A stretch of DNA of 64,000 bases from contig CANLRB010000020.1 in assembly GCA_947493455.1 (NCBI GenBank), positions 28,625 through 92,624 on the forward strand, read 5' to 3'. A program made the position numbers and the translations under genes. Origin of the DNA: an uncultured Pseudoalteromonas sp. GTDB taxonomy: Bacteria; Pseudomonadota; Gammaproteobacteria; Enterobacterales; Alteromonadaceae. This document shows positions 57,922 through 64,000 of this stretch, piece after piece. The notes under the pieces were generated by a model. It was not told the origin of the DNA. It saw only the letters and a program-made list of their open reading frames with translations, and searched no databases. Position 1 is the first letter of the stretch, and every line of letters begins with the position of its first letter.

Positions 57922-57948
57922 AGACAGGCCGAAGTTGAAAAAGTTCGC
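57922..57948 (-). promoter_or_regulatory. Sigma-E-dependent promoter of rpoE
   Basis: On the minus strand GAACTT (57948-57943) and TCTGA (57926-57922) are separated by 16 bases, matching the sigma-E consensus (GGAACTT, N15-16, TCTGA). Transcription would start near 57916, about 50 bases before the rpoE ATG. Confidence 0.88.
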
Positions 57949-58115
57949 AAATATTTACAATTATTTAAAAAATAGCATTCGCTACGCCTACTTTAACAAG
58001 ATGTTTGTGTTATTTGTACCTTTTACACTGTTTCTATTCACTTATCTGACTTAATACCGAATTAATGCTACTATGGCGCCACTCCCATATTTTGTTGCAA
58101 TACAAGTTAATATCG

Positions 58116-59714
58116 ATGACAAAGACTCACATGACTTTAACCGACGTCGCTGTAATTGGCAGTGGTGCAGCTGGATTAACCTTAGCCCTTAGTTTAGCAA
58201 ACTATTGCAAGGTGACAGTGCTAAGTAAAGGCCCGCTTAGTGAAGGTTCTACTTTATACGCACAAGGTGGCATTGCTGCAGTATTCGATAAAAACGACAG
58301 CATTGAGTCACATGTTGAAGACACGCTAGATGCTGGTGCGGGTCTATGTGATAAAGCGGCTGTCCACTATACTGCTAGTCACGCCAGGGAATGCATGCAA
58401 TGGTTAATCGACCAAGGCGTACCCTTCGATATGGAAAAAAACAGCGCAGGCCTTGAACGCTATCATTTAACTCGTGAAGGTGGGCATAGCCATCGTCGTA
58501 TTTTGCATGCAGCAGATGCGACCGGAAAGGCCGTGCAAATGACATTAATTGAGCAAGTTAAACAACACGCGAACATCACCATATTAGAAAAGCATAATGC
58601 CATCGACCTCATTACTGATAAAAAATTAAGTCGTGATGGTACGCATTGCCATGGCTTATATATGTGGAACCGTGAGCTAGAACAGGTTGAAATACTCTCA
58701 GCACGGTTTATTGCCCTTGCCACCGGTGGCGCCAGTAAAGTTTACTTGTATACATCAAACCCCGATATAGCAAGCGGTGACGGTATTGCAATGGCATGGC
58801 GTGCAGGGTGTCGTGTTGCCAATATGGAGTTTAACCAATTTCATCCAACCAGTTTGTATCATCCTGAACTGCAAAATTTTCTAATTACAGAGGCAATGCG
58901 TGGTGAAGGAGCGCTGCTAAAACGGCCCGACGGCACTCGCTTTATGCCAGATTTTGATGAGCGAGCAGAGCTTGCACCTCGTGATATTGTGGCAAGAGCG
59001 ATCGATTTTGAAATGAAAAAGCTTGGCGCAAATTGCGTTTACCTTGATATATCTCATAAAGACAAAAACTTTATTATCGACCACTTTCCAACTATCTATG
59101 CGAAATGTTTAAGTGTCGGCATTGATATTACAAAAGAAGCTATTCCTGTAGTACCTGCTGCCCATTATACCTGTGGCGGCGTAATAACTGATTTCAACGG
59201 CAAAACTGATTTAGACAACCTCTATGCAATTGGCGAGGTCGCCTATACTGGCCTTCATGGTGCTAATCGCATGGCGAGTAATTCATTACTAGAATGCATT
59301 GTATTTGCTCACGCAGCAGCGAAAGACATTATCGCAAAACTTAATGACACACCTGTTCGCGCAAAAATACCTGATTGGGATGAGAGTCGAGTATGTAACT
59401 CAGACGAAGAAGTTGTCATAACCCATAACTGGCATGAATTACGTTTGTTTATGTGGGACTATGTTGGCATTGTACGCTCTACTAAACGCCTTGAACGCGC
59501 CTTACGTCGTGTTGAATTACTGCAACAAGAAATCAATGAATACTATGCGAACTTTAGGGTTAGCAATAACCTACTGGAATTAAGAAACTTAGTACAAGTG
59601 GCCGAGCTAATTATTCGCTGTGCTTTGGAACGAAAAGAAAGCCGCGGGCTGCATTTTACACTTGATTTCCCAAATTTATCAGCAGATACAAAACCGACTA
59701 TATTGTCTCATTAA
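58116..59714 (+). CDS. nadB: L-aspartate oxidase
   Basis: With the ATG at 58116 the protein has 532 residues, close to E. coli NadB; a longer frame from 58065 adds 17 residues before the FAD motif and is unlikely. The FAD-binding fold opens at [17 protein letters not shown]. Other blocks are [41 protein letters not shown], and the substrate region [16 protein letters not shown] with [20 protein letters not shown]. It oxidises aspartate to iminoaspartate in NAD synthesis. Divergent from rpoE, as in E. coli. Confidence 0.97.
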   Translation: MTKTHMTLTDVAVIGSGAAGLTLALSLANYCKVTVLSKGPLSEGSTLYAQGGIAAVFDKNDSIESHVEDTLDAGAGLCDKAAVHYTASHARECMQWLIDQGVPFDMEKNSAGLERYHLTREGGHSHRRILHAADATGKAVQMTLIEQVKQHANITILEKHNAIDLITDKKLSRDGTHCHGLYMWNRELEQVEILSARFIALATGGASKVYLYTSNPDIASGDGIAMAWRAGCRVANMEFNQFHPTSLYHPELQNFLITEAMRGEGALLKRPDGTRFMPDFDERAELAPRDIVARAIDFEMKKLGANCVYLDISHKDKNFIIDHFPTIYAKCLSVGIDITKEAIPVVPAAHYTCGGVITDFNGKTDLDNLYAIGEVAYTGLHGANRMASNSLLECIVFAHAAAKDIIAKLNDTPVRAKIPDWDESRVCNSDEEVVITHNWHELRLFMWDYVGIVRSTKRLERALRRVELLQQEINEYYANFRVSNNLLELRNLVQVAELIIRCALERKESRGLHFTLDFPNLSADTKPTILSH

Positions 59715-59746
59715 ATAGACTCCCGCCTTACCGCTTTCACTACTTA

Positions 59747-59776
59747 TGCCAATTCTGCTAAATAGCGGAATTGGTA
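59747..59776. repeat. Strong palindromic hairpin between nadB and ygfX
   Basis: TGCCAATTCTGCTA (59747-59760) pairs with TAGCGGAATTGGTA (59763-59776) along 14 positions, two of them G-T on the DNA text. There is no T run. It lies in the convergent gap and may act as a bidirectional transcript end or be a copy of a dispersed palindromic repeat. Confidence 0.6.
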
Positions 59777-59782
59777 TAACAG

Positions 59783-60172
59783 TTACGAAAATCGATAAAG
59801 AGTACGCCTTAATCGTTTCCAATCAAGGTCTGTAACACTCGATTTTAATATCAGTAGCGGTGGCCGTTGTTTAATAAAAATAAAACAAAATAAAGGGGTT
59901 ATAAGAGGTTGTTGCGTTAGTCTTAACACTTCATTGTGTTTTTCTATATATACAGGGCGTGCTGTATGGTGTAGCCCTATGCGTACATCACTTTGTAGAC
60001 ACCTTAATAGCCATCGTCTTATTACAAAATAAAAAGCTAAGTTTAGAAGACCAACCAACATCTTAGTTGGTCCATATTCAGTACATATAACGACTATTAA
60101 CGTGAATATACCAAATACCGTAACAAGCAATATCTCACTAAGCTTGCTCTGTTCAATATAAATGCTATACAC
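59783..60172 (-). CDS. ygfX: YgfX-like small membrane protein
   Basis: The 129 residues contain two N-terminal membrane helices (about 12-30 and 36-52) and a basic cytoplasmic tail ending DLDWKRLRRTLYRFS. The match to YgfX (CptA) rests mainly on size, topology and position after sdhE, since sequence in this family is poorly conserved. The GTG start at 60170-60172 overlaps the sdhE stop by 8 bases. In E. coli YgfX was described as affecting cell-division proteins together with SdhE, but its role is debated. Confidence 0.72.
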   Translation of the reverse strand: MYSIYIEQSKLSEILLVTVFGIFTLIVVICTEYGPTKMLVGLLNLAFYFVIRRWLLRCLQSDVRIGLHHTARPVYIEKHNEVLRLTQQPLITPLFCFIFIKQRPPLLILKSSVTDLDWKRLRRTLYRFS

Positions 60173-60416
60173 GAACTCTATCTAAAATTTTAGTTACCAT
60201 GTATTTAAGCTCACTATCATGGCATTCTTCGTGGCCCATAAACCACGCAAATAAATCAGGGTCATCGGCTTCTAATAAGCGAACAAAAATTTGACGATCC
60301 GTCTGTGAAAGTGAGTCATACGCTTCATCTACAAAGGGGCGTAATAATACATCTAGTTCTAACATACCGCGGCGACAAGCCCAGCGCAGGCGTGCTTTAT
60401 TATCTATCGTTGTCAT
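60165..60416 (-). CDS. sdhE: FAD assembly factor SdhE
   Basis: This 83-residue cytoplasmic protein helps insert FAD into SdhA and related flavoproteins. The key RGxxE motif is present (ACRRGMLELDVLLRPF), with the typical FVRLLEADDPDLFAWFMGH. The ATG at 60414-60416 has AGGA seven bases upstream; a TTG start at 60431 would add five residues and is not preferred. It lies near nadB, itself an FAD enzyme of the same fold as SdhA. Confidence 0.94.
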   Translation of the reverse strand: MTTIDNKARLRWACRRGMLELDVLLRPFVDEAYDSLSQTDRQIFVRLLEADDPDLFAWFMGHEECHDSELKYMVTKILDRVRV

Positions 60417-60546
60417 ATTTGTCCTCATCAATATCGCCGAAATTTTAACAAATTTTTTTGACTAAATCTGCAACCTAACGCCCCCTCTGTATTTATTTTT
60501 TCTTAACTGCGTTAAAATCAGTAAAAACATAAATTGGATTACTTCA

Positions 60547-61452
60547 ATGTCTGAAATTCTCGCTTATAAACTTAATGAGCAAGTGATCTCATTATTTGGT
60601 GACGACGCCAAAAGCTACCTTCATGGGCAAACCACACAAGATATTAATCAAGTGAATCAACAGCAGTACTTGTGGGCTGGACATTGTAACGCGAAAGGCA
60701 AAATGTGGTCTGTCGCACGTGTCTATCAACACAACTCGCATTATGGTTACTTAACATCACCCGACGAACTTAATGCGTCGCTGCCAGAATTAAAAAAATA
60801 CGCTGTATTTTCAAAGGTTACAATCGAGCACGATGAAAACAAGGTTTGCGTTGGTTTTAAAGCTGATAACTTAGCGTCCATTTGTTCTGCATTAAGTATC
60901 GACTTCAACGACAATAATGCAACCGATTGTGACCTTGGCAAAGTATTAAAAGTGGATGAATTTTCCGTTATTTTAATCACTACAAGCGAGCAATTAAGCG
61001 TATTAGACGCATTTGCTAAGTGGCAGAGCTCAAATCAGCCTTGGTATACCCACCTAATACAGTTAGGTCAACCGCGTATGAATAGTACCGCTATTTCAGA
61101 ATATGTGCCTCAAATGTTAAACTTGCAAGCAATTGGCGGAATAAGCTTTACCAAAGGTTGTTATACCGGACAAGAAACAGTTGCAAGAATGAAATACTTA
61201 GGTAAAAACAAGCGTGCCATGGCTATTTTAAAAGCAGATGCAACTATTTCCGATGACGCACCTGAACTTGAAATACAATTAGGCGAAAACTGGCGTCGTG
61301 CCGGCAACACGATTGAATTAGCCCATGAACAAGATAGTACTTACCTATTGGCTGTTTTGCCTAACGATATTACTAGCGAATCAAATTTAAGAACAAAACA
61401 CTCAGAAGTGCCTCTGAGTCTTTGTACTCTCCCTTACACACTTGAAGATTAA
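60547..61452 (+). CDS. ygfZ: tRNA-modifying protein YgfZ (folate-binding, Fe-S cluster related)
   Basis: This 301-residue member of the GcvT-like family carries the diagnostic motif KGCYTGQE with its conserved Cys (around residue 205-212). It also shows YLHGQTTQDINQ and HCNAKGKM near the start. YgfZ uses folate and supports MiaB-type radical-SAM tRNA thiolation. It is divergent from sdhE, as in E. coli. Confidence 0.95.
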   Translation: MSEILAYKLNEQVISLFGDDAKSYLHGQTTQDINQVNQQQYLWAGHCNAKGKMWSVARVYQHNSHYGYLTSPDELNASLPELKKYAVFSKVTIEHDENKVCVGFKADNLASICSALSIDFNDNNATDCDLGKVLKVDEFSVILITTSEQLSVLDAFAKWQSSNQPWYTHLIQLGQPRMNSTAISEYVPQMLNLQAIGGISFTKGCYTGQETVARMKYLGKNKRAMAILKADATISDDAPELEIQLGENWRRAGNTIELAHEQDSTYLLAVLPNDITSESNLRTKHSEVPLSLCTLPYTLED

Positions 61453-61462
61453 CGGAATCAGT

Positions 61463-61963
61463 ATGAATATCTCAAAAAACACTGTTGTAAAAATGCATTA
61501 CTCTGTCATGGATAAAGATGGTAACGCGATCGACAGCTCATTCGATAACGAACCGCTTGAATTCATCATCGGCACAGGCTTTTTAATCCCGGGTCTTGAA
61601 ACTGCGCTGATCGATAAAAAAGAAGGCGATACGTTTACGGCAGAAGTTCCAGCCGCGGAAGGCTATGGTGAACGTCACGATGGTTTAATGCAAGCAGTAC
61701 CAAAATCAATGTTTGAAGGCATGGAAATTGAACCGGGAATGCAATTTCGTGCGACAACAGACGAAGGTGAACAAACAGTTATCATTATTGAGATTCAAGA
61801 TGAAGACGTTGTAATCGACGGTAATCACCCGCTATCTGGTATCGATCTCACTTTTGACGTTGAAGTACTTGGTGTACGAGAGGCGACGCCTGAAGAGCTT
61901 GAGCACGGCCATATTCATAAAGAAGGCGGTTGCTGCGCTAGCAATGAAGATTGCTGTGACTAA
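61463..61963 (+). CDS. slyD: FKBP-type peptidyl-prolyl isomerase, SlyD type
   Basis: The 166 residues from the ATG at 61463 have the SlyD layout: an FKBP domain (YSVMDKDGNAIDSSF, PLEFIIGTGFLIPGLETAL) with an inserted chaperone flap, LSGIDLTFDVEVLGVREAT, then a short metal-binding tail rich in His and Cys (HGHIHKEGGCCASNEDCC). It isomerises prolyl bonds and may deliver nickel. A TTG start at 61442 would overlap ygfZ and is rejected. The tail is shorter than in E. coli SlyD. Confidence 0.93.
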   Translation: MNISKNTVVKMHYSVMDKDGNAIDSSFDNEPLEFIIGTGFLIPGLETALIDKKEGDTFTAEVPAAEGYGERHDGLMQAVPKSMFEGMEIEPGMQFRATTDEGEQTVIIIEIQDEDVVIDGNHPLSGIDLTFDVEVLGVREATPEELEHGHIHKEGGCCASNEDCCD

Positions 61964-61984
61964 CTAATGAAGTAACTAGCTATT

Positions 61985-62012
61985 AAAAGCGCTCAAAAAA
62001 GAGCGCTTTTTT
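61985..62012. terminator. Bidirectional terminator between slyD and dld
   Basis: AAAAGCGCTC (61985-61994) and GAGCGCTTTT (62001-62010) form a ten-base stem with loop A6, continuing into T on the plus strand and giving four T on the minus strand. It serves two convergent genes. Confidence 0.9.
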
Positions 62013-62028
62013 GTCATTTTGACAGCGA

Positions 62029-63729
62029 TTAATGCCAATGTTTGCATTTACTCGTTTTACCGATCCCCGGGTTGAATGAGTTTGTCGGGTCAAGTTCTTT
62101 ATAAAATGATTTTAGCGCATCTTTGGCAAAATATTCGTGACCAACGTTATGCTCAGCCGGGTACTCCGCACCGCGAGCATCAAATGTTTCCAATATTTTT
62201 TGCTTAACCGCTTTGGCATCCACACCTTTTTTCATAATATAATTCTGATGCATGACGTGGCAAAACAAGTGTCCATAGTAAAGCTTAACTGCTATTTGCT
62301 CATCAAGCTCTTTCGGTAAACGTTCAAACCACTCTTTTTCATTTCGAGGAAACGCAACGTCAATCGTCATTACAGCACCCAGTTTGTCGGCATTCATCGC
62401 GTGCATACGACCAATTGCACCGCCGGCAACAAAACGGTGTAAAATGGCTTTCTCGCCTTCATCTTTAGTACACTCGAAAAAATCACCGTCGTGACAACTA
62501 AAGAATTCCGTCAAATATTGCTGTGCCTCATCAACTCCATCACCGCTCATTTCAACAATCCAATGGTGCTCAAATCGCTCTCTGTAATCATCCATACGCT
62601 TAGGTAGATGATTTGGCCAAAGGTAGCTCATATACTGCATCATACGGTCAGAAAACTTATTTGGTAAAAATGAAAGCTTGTCAGCGATGCGATCGACACT
62701 TCGCTTCATTGCAAACATTTTTGGAATAAACTTTGAACCCAACTTATTAATAACTAAGAAAGTGTCCTTGCCGTATTTTTTTGATGCGTCATAACAATCA
62801 CGATGCAAATACTCACCAGATACAGGTAAATTCTTAAACGTAGATAACATGTCACGTCGAATTTGCGCGAGTGCATTGGCGTCATTGGTTCCTATATAAA
62901 AGACCTTATATTTTTCTGGAATAGGAAAGGTATCGAGCCGCACTGCGAATACCGCTAATTTACCTGCACAGCCTGACGCTTCATACAAGCGGCGTCCATC
63001 ATTGTTAAAACGAGACGGCGTATCAGCATCAACTTCTCTCACCCTTGCATGATACTCATTGTCGGACGCTCGTTTTTCACCATATTCAATGTCAGACTCT
63101 GAATAATTTTTATTTTGCAAATTATTAAGTATTTCTTCGGCGCTATCACCTAATTTAATACCGAGGTTATTAACTAAACTTAAACGACCTTGGTCATCAA
63201 TCTGAGCATAAAGTGACAACTCTGTATATGCCGGCCCACGTTGCACGAGCGCGCCACCTGAATTATTACATATACCACCGACAATTGATGCACCGATACA
63301 TGACGAGCCAATAACAGAGTGTGGTTCTCGCCCATATTTCGCTAATACATCTTCTAAGCCAAATAACGTTGCCCCAGCTAAGCCGACAATTTGCTTTGCA
63401 CTATCAATTAACTGAATATCACTAATACGCATGGTATTAATAATAACGATTGGGCGATCATAGTCTTTACCATCAGGTGTTGATCCCCCAGTAAGACCGG
63501 TGTTTGCCGCTTGCATAATTACAATGACATCAGCCGCAACACACGCTTCAAGCAATCGCCAAATCTCAACTAAACTTCCTGGTTTTGCAACAGCGAGTGC
63601 TTCACCTGCGCCGAAGCGAAAACCTTTTGTAAATGGTTGCATTTTGGATGGTTCACTCAAAGTGAACTTGTCACCGACGATATTACTCAATTCTTTAATT
63701 AAAGAGGCATGTGATGAACTGCTGGTCAT
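62029..63729 (-). CDS. dld: Quinone-dependent D-lactate dehydrogenase
   Basis: This 566-residue peripheral membrane flavoprotein oxidises D-lactate to pyruvate and passes electrons to quinone. The FAD-binding region shows MQAANTGLTGGSTPDGKDYDRPIVIINTMR and GSSCIGASIVGGICNNSGGALVQRGPAYTEL; the C-terminal half has the Dld membrane-binding and cap parts (HRFVAGGAIGRMHAMNADKLGAV, AEHNVGHEYFAKDALKSFYKELDPTNSFNPGIGKTSK). Length equals E. coli Dld. It stands alone, with 271 bases upstream that hold its promoter and, at the window edge, two palindromes. Confidence 0.96.
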   Translation of the reverse strand: MTSSSSHASLIKELSNIVGDKFTLSEPSKMQPFTKGFRFGAGEALAVAKPGSLVEIWRLLEACVAADVIVIMQAANTGLTGGSTPDGKDYDRPIVIINTMRISDIQLIDSAKQIVGLAGATLFGLEDVLAKYGREPHSVIGSSCIGASIVGGICNNSGGALVQRGPAYTELSLYAQIDDQGRLSLVNNLGIKLGDSAEEILNNLQNKNYSESDIEYGEKRASDNEYHARVREVDADTPSRFNNDGRRLYEASGCAGKLAVFAVRLDTFPIPEKYKVFYIGTNDANALAQIRRDMLSTFKNLPVSGEYLHRDCYDASKKYGKDTFLVINKLGSKFIPKMFAMKRSVDRIADKLSFLPNKFSDRMMQYMSYLWPNHLPKRMDDYRERFEHHWIVEMSGDGVDEAQQYLTEFFSCHDGDFFECTKDEGEKAILHRFVAGGAIGRMHAMNADKLGAVMTIDVAFPRNEKEWFERLPKELDEQIAVKLYYGHLFCHVMHQNYIMKKGVDAKAVKQKILETFDARGAEYPAEHNVGHEYFAKDALKSFYKELDPTNSFNPGIGKTSKCKHWH

Positions 63730-63927
63730 GTGTGTTCCTGGGCTTTTAAGCGATAAATAGTTTATCTTTGTGCGTGAGGTTCAAATTATACAAAAATTAC
63801 AACTAACAATGAACTACTCTGTATACGTAACGTTATAATGTCTTATACACAAAGCAAATTCCAGTATGTTCACTGTAGTAATTTTCAACTATACCAAAGT
63901 AAATTGAAATTTTTTAATCATAATAGT

Positions 63928-63998
63928 GCAAAAGGCTACCGACAGCGAACGAAGTGAGTACGGTTCTTTTGCGCAAGATGAGCTAAACCAGTTTAGCT
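63928..63998. repeat. Two adjacent palindromic structures at the window end
   Basis: The first has outer arms GCAAAAG (63928-63934) and CTTTTGC (63966-63972) plus inner arms ACCG/CGGT. The second is AGCTAAAC-CA-GTTTAGCT (63981-63998), perfect over eight base pairs. Neither has a T run. The region continues beyond the window, so its nature (repeat element, transcript end or regulatory site) cannot be settled. Confidence 0.45.
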
Positions 63999-64000
63999 GC

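Noticed and set aside
58065-58115. N-terminal extension of NadB from an earlier ATG
   Set aside because: The 17 extra residues lack homology to NadB and have no ribosome site; the ATG at 58116 gives the expected distance to the FAD motif.

Overview
The window looks like chromosome of a marine gammaproteobacterium of the Alteromonadales type (Pseudoalteromonas, Thalassotalea, Psychrosphaera and relatives). This is inferred from three things: the core gene order (rppH-ptsP-lgt-thyA, mutH, eno-pyrG-mazG-relA-rlmD next to barA, pdxJ-recO-era-rnc-lepB-lepA-rseCBA-rpoE next to nadB), the large TonB-dependent receptors, and a beta-glucan (laminarin-type) utilisation locus. No 16S gene is present, so the genus is not fixed. 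I saw no insertion sequence, prophage, CRISPR array or broken gene.

Layout. 1-2386: the end of a hybrid sensor kinase followed by an HD-GYP response regulator. 2510-10237: a tripartite tricarboxylate transporter (TTT) region. It holds tctA, a fused tctC-tctB gene, a TonB-dependent receptor divergent from them, and an unusual protein joining a TctC-like periplasmic domain to a membrane anchor and a cytoplasmic LuxR-type DNA-binding domain. 10325-15282: an RND efflux pair with a divergent TetR regulator and two clear tandem operators. 15452-18348: a periplasmic cyclase-family hydrolase, a tRNA-Arg, and three tandem FlgO-like lipoproteins. 18411-24638: galU, thyA, lgt, a TauE-type permease, ptsP and rppH.

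24639-25057 is a gene-free stretch with a cluster of DnaA boxes beside mutH. 25729-38667 is a complete beta-glucan pathway on the minus strand: LytS/LytTR two-component system, GH16 lipoprotein with three C-terminal repeats, TonB receptor, MFS sugar transporter, GH3 glucosidase and glucokinase. The proposed flow is polymer cleavage outside the cell, oligosaccharide import across the outer membrane, periplasmic cleavage to glucose, uptake and phosphorylation.

38792-63729 is mostly conserved housekeeping: eno, pyrG, mazG, relA, rlmD, barA, pdxJ, recO, era, rnc, lepB, lepA, rseCBA, rpoE (with a near-consensus sigma-E promoter), nadB, ygfX-sdhE, ygfZ, slyD and dld. Several intrinsic terminators mark transcription-unit ends.

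The best candidates for new biology are the TctC-LuxR membrane regulator with its fused transporter partner, the DnaA-box cluster next to mutH, the FlgO-like triplet, and the repeat region of the GH16 enzyme.
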